Positions 24,512 through 36,503 of a DNA stretch of 64,000 bases are shown one piece after another. Position numbers and translations under genes: made by a program. Below the pieces are notes generated by a model. It made no database searches. It saw only the letters and a program-made list of their open reading frames with translations, and had not been told where the DNA came from. The stretch's first letter is position 1. Each line of letters begins with the position of its first letter. The stretch comes from Hydrangea macrophylla (taxonomy: Eukaryota; Streptophyta; Magnoliopsida; Cornales; Hydrangeaceae): positions 48,906,600 to 48,970,599 of the forward strand of contig CM066984.1 of the NCBI GenBank assembly GCA_033977485.1, in the 5' to 3' direction.

Positions 24512-27406
24512 TGTCACACCCCGATTTTTGGACAACAAAATATTCAATCCAGAGCCTGTATCCGGACTAATATTCAATTACCAAAAATCACGAGAGCGAC
24601 ACCCTCCCATATGCTAACAGAAAATTTATTGAAAACAGTATTTAATACTCCTTAAATAAGGACATGTGATCTTGTGTTTAAAGAAAAACTCTTTATTATT
24701 AAACATGTATTCCCAAACATCCATTTCATTGTAAAAGAAATAAAGTTTCATTATAAATATTATATCACTTTTCAATTTAAAAAAAAAATATCATTTTCAT
24801 AAATAAAATGTCCACATACAGAGTTCAGCGGAAATAAAAATAAATAAGAATAAAATCTATACATCCATTGGTCAGAGTAACTACAACGTTCCCAATACCC
24901 AATATATCATATTTATTACAATTATACATACTGGCCCACAATACCAGAAAATAAAATACAATCAAGTACAACAAAAATAAGTACAACTCCAATAATAAAC
25001 AACACAACGACCATCTCTTCACCCAAACAGAAGCTCCAACGAAAATCTCCAAAAAAACTAAACCTGCACAAATACATTCGACTACGTTTCATATAGAAAC
25101 GCCCCCGAATGTATAACACACTCGGGTCAGTCACATGTTTGGTATGAGTTAAACAAAACAACAAGTCTTAGGGATCCAACTTGAACCCGTAGACAACAAA
25201 TTACACTACAACACTCTTGGGTCAAGACAGGTAGTTCCACACACATATCTGGACAATAGAGTAGTTTCCATTTATGTGGTGGCAAGTAGTTTCTTGCCCG
25301 AAATCCAAAGCTACTACGAATTTCATACTTACCCATTACTTATGGTGAGCCAAACCTGTAATACGTTAGTGGGCCCACCATCCTGCAAATTGAATGATCA
25401 TAAACCAAGCAAACAATTCCGTATACAAATCATCCACATTCTAACTCAAACGTCGCATTCATTTTTCCATGCTTATCAGTCTTATGAAATAATCCATGTT
25501 CATTACTTATTAACTTTAAATTTATCTTTGCATTCCCTAGCTTCACCACTTGGCCACCCTCCATGGTACACCCACACATATATCCCATGTGTGCCCGGAC
25601 ATACTACCAACATCCACTCTGGTCCTAGTTTGGTTGGGGTATCAACCAAACCAGGTATACACACAGAAGGCCAGTCAATATGCCTAGACGTCTAACAAAT
25701 AAGCCGAGCATAAGGCTTAGGCCAGCTTGATCACGAAGCCACTGGCAAAAAGGTACACTCAGCAAGTCGAGCTACCAAAAACAAAACATATCACACAACG
25801 GGGAGCGGTGAACACTAAGGAATTATGTTGCAATTATTGTTTATCGTTCGTATTATCCCCATAATTGTGAATTTCACATTTATCACATAGTTCCGTCTTA
25901 TCATCCAATCACATCTCTAACTTTTAGATGTATTCCAATTTCTTACAATAAAGGGTTTTATCAATTAACCCATAATAATCTTCCCTTAAAATTTTCAATC
26001 AAATTACAAGATCCCCAATATATTATTCAACGAATCTATTTTACTCCTTTTTATCAAAATGACCACAAAATAAGGTCAGTTATTTCAGATACAATAGTCT
26101 CAACCCAACATTCAATATTAGCATACATAAAGCACATAATAAGAAATCATATTCTCCAATTTTGCACGTTTAACTACATTAAAAACTGTTACTGTAATCT
26201 TAAATTTCTGCCCAAACGGTGCAGAATCAAGGAAAACTTAAAACACGAAAAGTGTGCAGAATCACGTTTTACATAAGACACGCGGACAGAATGTTCAAAT
26301 TCAAAGCCACGATTTTCTAATAATTTTCTAAAGTTTCTGCAACTGTGTAAATTAAAAAAACGAATTTCCATATATCTCTTAATAATCATGAATATTTCAC
26401 ATTTAGTTTTATCAAACTAACGAACTACTCACCTAACCCTTTCGAATACCCTAAGGTCATAATCACAAAGTCACACGAAGGGGAAAGAATATATCTAAAT
26501 CACTTCAACCATAACAACGTGTATCGATCTATTACAAAGATCTAACCCTAACAATTAAATTTCAACATACACTACTTTACTCCCATACACATACATATGT
26601 ATACATACGTGTATATATATATATATATTCGGATACACAAAGTTTAACTCACCTAGTTCGATCCAAAATTGACAACCACGAATACCCCACGATCCACACG
26701 TGACCACGAACCCGGGACCGTTCTCCTTCTTCTCTCTTTTCTTCTTCTTCCTCTCTCTCTCTCTCTCTCTCTGCGGCTGAGTATATGTGGGTATCTCTTT
26801 TTGTTTTTGGCTTAATGTATATGTATTAACCTAATATTATATAACTATAGGTATACACACACTATAATATTATATAAATATCATAACACACTCCACACCA
26901 AACACACGCACACGTGCACTACTGATGTTCTCAAATTTTAAAATTCAATAGTATTTTCTATGGCGTAAAACACTCACACTAATTTCGTATGTTAACCCCA
27001 TTAATAATGCAAAATAAAATCATAAAAGTACCAACTAAAACTTTTTAAACTAATTAAAATAAATTAGAAGATTACACTATTCACATAGTCCAACCTCAAC
27101 TAAGTTTCGCATTCGCAAATTTCACTACATTTATCCAATTGGGAACATTTTAACTCATATAAAAATTTAAACTTAAATAGAAATCACCATTTTATAAGTC
27201 CCACCCCTATAATATTTATTTAACCAAAAAAAATATTTACAGTGTAACACCCAAATTAAATAAGCTCACTAAGAAAATAATACAGTGTTTTTCAAACATT
27301 AATATTTTTAAACACATGTCTTACGTAGGTACACTCATATAACATTGCTAATTGAAATTTCAATAAAAATATTATTTAAACACTTACAAATTTTCGGGTT
27401 GTTACA
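24512..27406 (-). repeat. LARD LTR 3 (2,895 bp)
   Basis: Full LTR; shortest TC tract of the four copies. Bounded by the segment 2 primer site on the left and the segment 3 polypurine tract on the right. Confidence 0.9.
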
Positions 27407-27946
27407 TTCTACCCTCCTTAAAGAAATTTCGCCCCGAAATTTGGGGTACAACAAATACATATAATTAATATGCATGACGTTAAACACACAATGAAAGCAA
27501 TCCAACATCGAAGTGTCGCTATCGTTTAACTCCCGACAGTAATGAGACCTGGTACATCGAGCGAATAATCCAAACAAGGAAACACTCATGTATATACCCA
27601 TAGTCTCATATAGTCGCTTGTTAAATTTTAACAGACACACAAGACACAACACCAGTAAGGTAAAGCACATAATTTCACATAAAGCACTAGATATTAACCA
27701 TTTATTAAAAGCAACAATTGATTAATTTCACCAAGATATGACTACGTGTATGCACATGTTCCCCTCTTACTGTGTCCCGCACAACACTTCATCGGGATAT
27801 CCAATACTTACTCACCGCTCCAACCACATCTGAGAAATATTTACTGGCACTGAAGAGAAATATATCCATGTCTGGTAATAATCATAATATAATCAGAAAT
27901 CAAGAAAATCTGTAATAATAGACGGTTGTATAGAACACCCATAGAG
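27407..27946 (-). other. LARD internal segment 3, left part only
   Basis: It matches 23406-23947 of segment 2 and then breaks off at CATAGAGAA, where copia sequence begins. The remaining 560 bp or so and the start of the next LTR are absent from the window. Confidence 0.85.
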
Positions 27947-28120
27947 AAAATAGAAATTGAGAAAGGGATAATATATTGATCTGATATGTCCAGTATATAT
28001 ACATACATCCTATGACTAATAAAGGAAAGAAAATAAGAGACAATAAATGAGAGAATAAAAGGGTCAACATGACCAAAAATAAGAGCAGAAAATTAGGCTA
28101 AATAATTCCTAATTCCAACA
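27947..28120 (-). repeat. 3' LTR of a truncated copia element
   Basis: On the minus strand it begins TGTTGGAATTAGG straight after the polypurine tract TGAGGGGGAG (28121-28130). At about 174 bp it is short, as in Ale-type copia elements. The distal end joins the LARD at 27944-27948 without a clear CA, so a few bases may be lost. Confidence 0.7.
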
Positions 28121-28127
28121 CTCCCCC

Positions 28128-29840
28128 TCAAGCTGGGGCGAAGACATCAACGAGTCCTAGCTTGTGAAGAGATGACTGAAGGAGCCCTGGACCAACAGAC
28201 TTAGTAAACATATCAGCAGTTTGGTCACGTGAAGGAACAAAACTTGGAAAGATAACCCCTGACTTGACCTTTTCTCTAATGAAATGAATATCAACTTCAA
28301 TGTGCTTCGTTCTTTCATGTAGGACTGAGTCAGACGATAACATAATAGCAGACCTATTATCACAGAATAATGTAGATGAGTCCTTCATTGGGAATCCCAA
28401 TTCAACCAGAAGAGAACGAAGCCAAAGTAGCTCACATGTACCTTGTGCCATAGCACGATACTCGGCTTCAGCAGAAGAACGCGAGACAACAGCCTGTTTC
28501 TTGCTTTTCCAAGATATGAGATGGCAACCATGAAAAGTGCGAAAATCCGAAGTAGAACGTCTATCACTTTTTGAACCAGCATAGTCAGCGTCTGTAAAAC
28601 AGGAGAGACCTGACTGTGTTCCTGCTTTAAAGAAAAGGCCAAGACCTGGACAAGTCTTAAGATATCGGAGAATATGATAGACAGCATCCAAATGAGAAGA
28701 ACGAGGTGAGTGCATAAACTGGCTCACAACACTCATTGCGAATGTGAGATCTGGTCTTGTGTTCGTCAAATAAATAAGACGACCCACAAGACGCTGATAA
28801 ACTGAGGGATCTGGCAATAACTCCCCTAACTCTGCAGATAACTTAAGATTCGGATCCATAGGAGAAGAGGCGGGCCTACAGCCAAGCATACCTGTATCCT
28901 GAAGAAGGTCAAGAGCATATTTCCGTTGTGATAGAGAGATCCCGTGATGGGACCGAGCCACCTCAATACCAAGAAAATATCGTAGAAGGCCCAAATCCTT
29001 AATGTCAAATGACATCCCGAGATCGCGTTTTACTTGAACAATCCCTGGCGTGTCATCACCAGTAATAATAATATCATCGACATAGACAGAAATAATGACG
29101 CACTTCCCTTGAGAATTACAACGAATAAAACAGGTATGATCTGAATGACACCGAATAAAGCCCATAGTGAGTACCACATCACTAAAACGGCTAAACCAGG
29201 CACGGGGAGATTGCTTTAGACCATAGAGAGATTTGCGAAGACGACAGACTTTCCCAGAATACTCCCCCTGAGCCCGAAAACCAGGCGGTGGATCCATATA
29301 TATAATTTCAGACAAATCTCCATTAAGGAATGCATTCTTAACATCAAGCTGATGAAGGGGCCAAGAGTTCGAGGCAGCAAGAGAGACCAAAAGACGGACA
29401 GTGGTCAGTTTGGCCACTGGAGCAAATGTAGCGCCAAAGTCCTTACCAGGAACCTGGGTAAAGCCCTTTGCCACAAGACGAGCTTTATACCGGTCAATAG
29501 TGTCATCAGCTAAATATTTAACACTGAAATCCCACTTACAGCTAACAGTCCGCTCACCAGTAGGGAGAGCCACAAGATCCCACGTATGATTGGCTTGAAG
29601 AGCACCCATTTCCAATTTCATTGCATCCACCCACTTAGGATTCTGGAGAGCCTCGTGAACAGAACGAGGAATAGAGACCGAATCAACTGCACTAACAAAG
29701 GAGGAAAAAGATTTGGACAGTCCCTGATAAGAAATATACTTGGAAATAGGGTGGTTAGTACTACAAGAAAGAAGGAAACGAGAAGGAGGGCGACGAATAC
29801 GCGTAGGATAGCGGGGAGAAACCGCATCAGAAACTAAAGG
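28128..29840 (-). pseudogene. Ty1/copia pol, C-terminal part: RT and RNase H
   Basis: A 571-codon frame without stops covers the copia reverse transcriptase (WDFSVKYLADDTIDRYKAR, HQLDVKNAFLNG, YGLKQSPRAWF, VYVDDIIITG) and RNase H (FTDADYAGSKSDRRSTS, SRSSAEAEYRA, KHIEVDIHFIREKV), ending at a TGA that overlaps the polypurine tract. The N-terminal half (gag, protease, integrase) is absent because the CRM-like LTR abuts it at 29841. The frame runs on into that LTR without an ATG, so no proper start exists. Short LTR and RT text suggest the Ale lineage, with low certainty. Confidence 0.85.
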
Positions 29841-30473
29841 TGATACGAACCCCGCCAATAATGTGACGAAACCCGTAACACGATTAATGTCTCGGACCGT
29901 TCTACTGTCAGATTCAATGGAAACCGCGACCCAACACCTATAACAGATGCGAACCTTGGTATAAAGGATGAAGACGCCACAATCAAGGATGGAAAACTCG
30001 ATTGATAAGTCCAGGTATGAACGCCACAGAGTAAATCTGATAAGTTCGAATAGTTCTTCAAAGAACCAAAGAGAAAACTCTCACAATATTATTAATGATC
30101 AAAACTGAATATTACAAACCCTAAAACTGTTTAAATAGCTGAGGCTTAAAGTTGGACCCTTTTAAGCCTACGAAATATTATGGTCCAATATAATTCACCC
30201 CAAACTAAAATAAAAGGAAACTAATGAATATAAAAAGTCCCTAAGTTGGCATGCAAGCCTATAATTTATTCTAGAGCTTGAATCATGGACACCCAGCCTT
30301 GTGGATCACTAGTATCCTCCTTTGGGCCACTCAGATTAGTCTCAACCCAAATTTGTTGAACCAGCCCATTGAGATTGTCCTTGAATCGCTTTGCTCGCGC
30401 CCTTGTAACCGGCCCAATTGGCACGTGGTTCGGGTCCGCATTCCACCTTGTGCTAGCCGCCATGTTCTCATCA
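29841..30473 (-). repeat. 3' LTR of CRM-like element G2 (633 bp)
   Basis: On the minus strand it starts TGATGAGAACATGG right after the polypurine tract AAGAGGAGGGGAA (30474-30486) and ends GGGGTTCGTATCA. The pol stop codon (30266-30268) lies inside this LTR. The flank on the left is copia sequence, last five bases AAAGG. Confidence 0.9.
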
Positions 30474-33400
30474 TTCCCCTCCTCTTGAAAAGGATTTTCC
30501 CTCAAATCATCACCTACATCAAAAGGAGATAAATCAGCAACATTAAAAGTAGTACTAACATTATACTCACCAGGCAACTCTAGCTTGTAGGCATTGTCAT
30601 TGATGCGCTCAAGAACTTGAAAAGGACCATCGCCTCGGGGAAGCAATTTAGAACGCCTTTGTGCTGGAAATCTTTTTTTTTGCATGTGTACCCAAACCCA
30701 ATCTCCGGGTTCAAAGATGATATTGCGTCGCCCTTTGTTAGCTTGCGTTGCATATTGCTCCGTTCTTCGCTCAATATTGAGCCTTGCTTTCTCATGAATC
30801 TGCTTAACAAAATCTGCTTTCTTTTTTCCATCTAAATTAACACGCTCAGTCACAGGTAAAGGAGATAAATCCAAAGGAGTTAAAGGATTAAAACCATACA
30901 CAATTTCAAAGGGTGAAAATTTAGTAGCAGAATGGATAGTACGATTATAAGCAAACTCAACATGTGGTAAACATTCTTCCCATGTTTTGATGTTCTTTTT
31001 AATAATAGCCCTTAACAAAGTAGATAAAGTCCTATTTACTACTTCAGTTTGACCATCAGTTTGTGGATGACAAGTAGTAGAAAATAATAACTTAGTCCCC
31101 AACTTACACCACAAGGTCTTCCAAAAGTAACTCAAGAATTTAGCGTCTCTATCCGAAACAATGGTTCTAGGCATACCATGTAACCTCACAATCTCCTTAA
31201 AGAACAAATTAGCAACATGTGAAGCATCATCTGTTTTGTGACATGGAATAAAATGTGCCATCTTGGAAAATCTATCCACAACCACAAAAATTGAGTCTCG
31301 ACCGTGTTTAGTCCTAGGTAAACCTAACACAAAATCCATTGAAATATCAATCCATGGTTCACTAGGAATTGGAAGAGGTGTGTATAAGCCATGGGGTTGT
31401 ACTCTAGATTTCGCTCGCCTACATGTGACACATCTACCACAAATTCTCTCAACATCTTGTTTCATGCGTGGCCAATAGAAGTGTTCTTGTAAAACGGCTA
31501 ATGTTTTTACTACCCCAAAATGTCCCATTAACCCTCCCCCATGTGACTCTCGCACAAGCCACTCTCTCACTGAACAAGTTGGAATGCACAATTTATTTTC
31601 TCGAAATAAAAACCCCTCATGCCTATAGAATTTATTATGGGCTGTTTTTTCACAAGATTCAAATTCTTCACTAAAATCGAGATCTAAAGGATACAATTCC
31701 TTAATATGCTCAAAACCAAGAATCTTAGCATCAAGAGTAGAGATTAGAATGTACCTTCGAGAAAGTGCATCGGCAACGATGTTCTCCTTACCTTGTTTAT
31801 ATCGAATGACGTATGGAAACGTCTCAATGAATTCAACCCATCGTGCATGTCTCTTGTTCAGCTTGTGTTGGACTTTAAGGTGCTTTAAAGACTCATGATC
31901 GGTGTGAATCACGAACTCTTTAGGCCACAAGTAATGCTGCCATGTCTCCAAAGCTCGAACCGATGCATACATCTCTTTGTCATACGTGGGATAGTTTAAG
32001 GCAGCCCCCACTTAACTTCTCACTAAAGTATGCAATCGGTCTTCCTTCTTGCATAAGCACGGCGCCAATACCTAAACCTGAAGCATCACATTCAATTTCA
32101 AAAGTTTTTGTAAAGTTAGGTAAAGCAAGTAAAGGTGCATGAGTTAACTTCTCCTTGAGTAATTGAAATGCCTTCTCTTGCTCTTCCCCCCATTTGAACC
32201 CAACATTTTTCTTGATGACTTCGGTTATCGGTGCAGCTATATTACTGAAGTCTTTCACGAACCTCCTGTAAAAACTAGCAAGTCCATGAAAACTTCGCAC
32301 ATTACTTACACTAGATGGGCTTGGCCATTCTTGGATAGCACGAATCTTTTCTTCATCAACCTGTATTCCTTGTGCACACACAACAAAACCAAGAAACACA
32401 AGCTTATCGGTGCAAAAAGTGCACTTCTTTAGGTTAGCAAACAACTTTTCATTTCTAAGCACATCTAACACAAGTTTTAAATGCTTCAAATGCTCTTCCA
32501 AGTTTTTGCTATAAATCAGGATATCATCAAAATAAACAACTACAAATTTTCCAATGAAAGCACGCAAAACATGGTTCATCAATCTCATAAAAGTACTAGG
32601 AGCATTAGTTAATCCAAAAGGCATAACTAACCATTCATACAACCCATATTTTGTTTTAAATGCAGTTTTCCATTCATCACCTTCTTTCATTCTAATTTGA
32701 TGATACCCACTTTTTAAATCAATCTTAGAAAATATACAAGAACCATGCAACTCATCTAATATATCATCTAAGCGAGGAATAGGGTGTCGATACTTTACCG
32801 TTATGTTGTTGACGGCTCGGCAATCAACGCACATTCTCCACGTCCCATCCTTCTTAGGAACCAAAATCACCGGAACGGCGCATGGACTCATACTTTCTCT
32901 TACGTACCCCTTTTCCATCAACTCACTAACCTGCTTTTGTAGCTCCTTTGTCTCCTCAGGATTGCTTCTATAGGCTGGTCGGTTTGGAATGGTAGCACCG
33001 GGCACGAAATCAATTTGATGTTCAATCCCTCGAATAGGGGGTAAACCATGTGGAACCTCCTCGGGAAAGATATCACCAAACTCCTGCAAAAGAGAAACAA
33101 CAGAACTAGGCAAAGATGAGTCAATTTGGTTAGTGTTTAAAAATGCCTCTTTGTACAAAAGTACAATCATAGGCTGATTTGAAAACAACGCTCGTTTGAT
33201 CTCACTTGCTTTTGCATAAAAATTCTTTTTTTGGTTTCCCTCTAATTTTCCCTCAATGGCTGCATTTTTCTTTTCTTTTTCTCTCTCATTTTTCTCACTC
33301 CTTTTCTTTTGTTCACTCTCTTTCTTTTGATCACTCTCCCTTTGCAACCTCACTTGATCTTCATAAACTTGCTTCGGTGTCAAAGGCACTAAGGTGATTG

Positions 33401-35042
33401 TCCTTTGATTAAGCACGAACGAGTATTTATTTGTGAAACCATCATGCTTAACACGTCGATCAAATTGCCATGGCCTCCCTAACAACAAGTGTCCAGCTTG
33501 CATCGGAACCACATCACTCAAAACTTCATCTTCATATTTCCCAATACGAAAAGAAACTAACACCTGTTTAGTTACCCTTACTTCACCACTATCATTGAGC
33601 CATTGCAATTTATAAGGTCGTGGATGCTTGATTGTTGGCAGCCCTAATTTCTCCACCAAAGTTGTGCTAGCAACGTTAGTGCAACTCCCTCCATCTATGA
33701 TCACACTACACACCTTATCTTTGACATGACATCTCGTATGAAAGATGTTCTCCCATTGTGCCTCATCATCTTCCTTAACCTGCATATTTAGAGCTCTCCT
33801 TGCCACTAACAAATCCCCTTGGGCAGCGTACTCTTCATCATCGGCATCCTCCAATGGTGGCACAGATTCGTTGTCATCTTCATCTTCGGTTTCAATCTCA
33901 CCATTATCTCGTAACACCATAACTCTCTTGTTCGGACATTGGCTAGCTATGTGTCCCCTACCTTGGCACTTAAAACACTTAATATCACGGTTCCGAGAAG
34001 TAGACGAATCGGATTTACCTTGATTTCCATGGCTGGCCACCTCTTGTTTTTGCTCAGTTTTTGGCTTCACCAAAGGCTGCTTCTCATCTCTTTTCCAATT
34101 ATTTGGTTTCCAAGCGGATGTATTGGAATTTTGGCTTGGATTTTGGCTTGGACGTGTGCTGCTGCCCCTCCTTTTGAGTTGATTCTCAATTTTAATAGCC
34201 ATGTGTACCATATCCTCCAACTCAACATAGTGTTGCAATTCCACTGCATTGGCAATTTCCCGATTCAACCCAACTAAGAATCTAGCCATTGTAGCCTCTC
34301 GATCTTCCTCTACATTCGTTCGAATCATAGCAACTTCCATCTCCTTATAATATTCTTCCACACTCCTATTACCTTGCCTCAAACTTTGCAACTTGTTGTA
34401 TAACTCTCGGTAATAATAGCTTGGAACGAACCGCTTCCTCATCACAGTTTTCATATCCTCCCATGTCTCTATTGGACGCTCCCTATTTCTTCTCCTATTC
34501 AACACCAATTGATCCCACCAAATGATAGCATAATCAGAAAATTCAATGGCAGCAAGTTTTACCTTCTTAGCCTCAGAGTAATGGTGGCAATCAAATACTA
34601 ATTCTACCTTCTTCTCCCATTCTAGATAGGCTTCCGGATCATTCTTCCCTTGAAACGAAGGAATCTTCATCTTAATACTACCCAAATTATTATCTTCCCG
34701 GTTCCTAGCTTCTCTAAACCTAACTTCTCTACCCCGACCACCATATCTCCTATGATTATGTATTGACTCCTGATCATTTTCTTCGTCAAAGTCTCCCCAA
34801 AAATACTCCTCTTCTTCAACTCTCACTCCCCTCGGTTGAACTCTCTCTCTTCTACGTCCATGAGGAGCATTGTTTTGTGGCTGCTCCACCCGGGCATTCT
34901 CTACTCTATCTAACCGTTCATGAACTTGTTCCATCTCTGTCCTCAATACCCTCCTCATTTCACCCATTAATGCCTCCAATAGTAGTTTCTGATCAGTCTC
35001 TCCCGAAACCTCCCCGGCATTAATTTGGTCTTTATGGGCCAT
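30266..35042 (-). pseudogene. G2 gag-pol polyprotein (CRM-like), one frameshift
   Basis: ATG at 35042 (MAHKDQ) opens one frame through gag, zinc knuckle ([14 protein letters not shown]), protease ([12 protein letters not shown]), Lys/Glu-rich linker, RT ([12 protein letters not shown]) and RNase H. At about 32005-32009 a run of five C replaces four C in G3, which shifts the frame after YFSEKLSG. The second frame carries the rest: RNase H end, integrase zinc finger ([12 protein letters not shown]), core ([27 protein letters not shown]) and tail to the stop at 30266, inside the LTR. Apart from this single base it is as complete as G3. A homopolymer read or assembly error is an alternative explanation. 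Confidence 0.9.
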
Positions 35043-35789
35043 ATTTCGCTGCAAAACAAAGATTAAATAAAAAAAATATACAGGACCTCACAACTCTCGC
35101 TCACGTGTTTCACTCAACTAGGATGTATCACTCAAGTTCACTCGTGTTTAAACTGAAAATAAATTTGGCTTTTACCCTATTATGTGCTCACCACTCTTGC
35201 CTTTTTCCACTCGTAGTAATTCTCACTCGGTTCTTATGAAACTGACCAAACAATGACCAGAATTTCTCAGTAACAATCCACACCCAAACTAGACCAATCA
35301 AATTTGGAAGTTGAAAGCACGACTAAAAACGAACGCGGATGGCTAGGTTTCCAAAAGCACAAAAAAAATGGAATTTTCGGAAATTTTTTTTCACACTATG
35401 GAGTAAGGTCAAATTTGGACTCCTTAGACCCCCAATATTGTAAAACAAAAATAAAATTTTAAGCCGATTTTTTTTTTTAATCAGGCAGACTTCACAGTTC
35501 ACGTATCTGATTCGGAAACCCTAATTCTCGAGAAGAAAAAAAACCACAATAACAACGATCACGAGAATGAACAAACACGAAGTAACAAGAGCAAATCACA
35601 GATCAGATTCGCAAACCCTAAACACGAAATTCCAGATCGTAATCGAACACCCTTTTTTTTTTTTGATATGGTTCAAAAACGAGAACGAATAAGAAAACGA
35701 AGAGAAACAAAAACGAATACGAACAGAACCAGAAGAAACGAATAAGAACAGAAACGAAAAAGATATGATAAACCTGAGACTAGAACTAT
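35043..35789 (-). other. G2 leader
   Basis: Untranslated sequence between gag and primer site, rich in A and T tracts, near identical to the G3 leader but lacking most of its long pyrimidine block. No gene. Confidence 0.75.
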
Positions 35790-35802
35790 GCTCTGATACC
35801 AA
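35790..35802 (-). other. G2 primer-binding site
   Basis: Minus strand TTGGTATCAGAGC, one base after the LTR end. Confidence 0.9.
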
Positions 35803-35803
35803 C

Positions 35804-36503
35804 TGATACGAACCCCGCCAATAATGTGACGAAACCCGTAACACGATTAATGTCTCGGACCGTTCTTGATACGAACCCCGCCAATACTGTGACGAAACCC
35901 GTAACACGATTAATGTCTCGGACCGTTCTACTGTCAGATTCAATGGAAACCGCGACCCAACACCTATAACAGATGCGAACCTTGGTATAAAGGATGGAAA
36001 CGCCACAATCAAGGATGGAAAACTCGATTGATAAGTCAAGGTATGAACGCCACAGAGTAAATCTGATAAGTTCGAATAGTTCTTCAAAGAACCAAAGAGA
36101 AAACTCTCACAATATTATTAATGATCAAAAACTGAATATTACAAACCCTAAAACTGTTAAAATAGCTGAGCCTTAAAGTTGGGCCCTTTTAAACCTACGG
36201 AATATTATAGCCCAATATAATTCACTCCAAAACTAAAATAAAAAACAAACTAACAAATATGAAAAAGTTCTTAAGTTGGCATGCAAGCCTATAATTTATT
36301 CTAGAGCTTGAATCATGGACACCCAGCCTTGTGGATCACTAGTATCCTCCTTTGGGCCACTCAAATTAGTCTCAACCCAAATTTGTTGAACCAGCCCATT
36401 GAGATTGTCCTTGAACCGCTTTGCTCGCGCCCTTGTAACCAGACCAATTGGCATGTGGTTCGGGTCCGCATTCCACCTTGTGCTAGCCGCCATGTTCTCA
36501 TCA
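35804..36503 (-). repeat. shared middle LTR of G2 and G3 (700 bp)
   Basis: It serves as 5' LTR of G2 and 3' LTR of G3. It has the same ends as the outer copies but is 63 bp longer, because the terminal 63 bp are present twice (35804-35866 and 35867-35929, one difference). The stop codon of G3 pol (36296-36298) lies inside it. Confidence 0.9.

Noticed and set aside
16514..27946. CRISPR-like or satellite array
   Set aside because: The repeated unit is 4 kb with LTR ends, primer sites and a TSD; it is a retrotransposon array, not a short-repeat locus or satellite.
28128..29858. CRM-like LTR supplying a start codon and promoter to the copia RT frame
   Set aside because: The frame does extend into the LTR, but the first codon there is TTG and I found no in-frame ATG nearby, so a real fusion gene is not supported.
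33206..34277. Plus-strand frames within G2 (and the same within G3)
   Set aside because: They are antisense shadows of the gag-pol frame.
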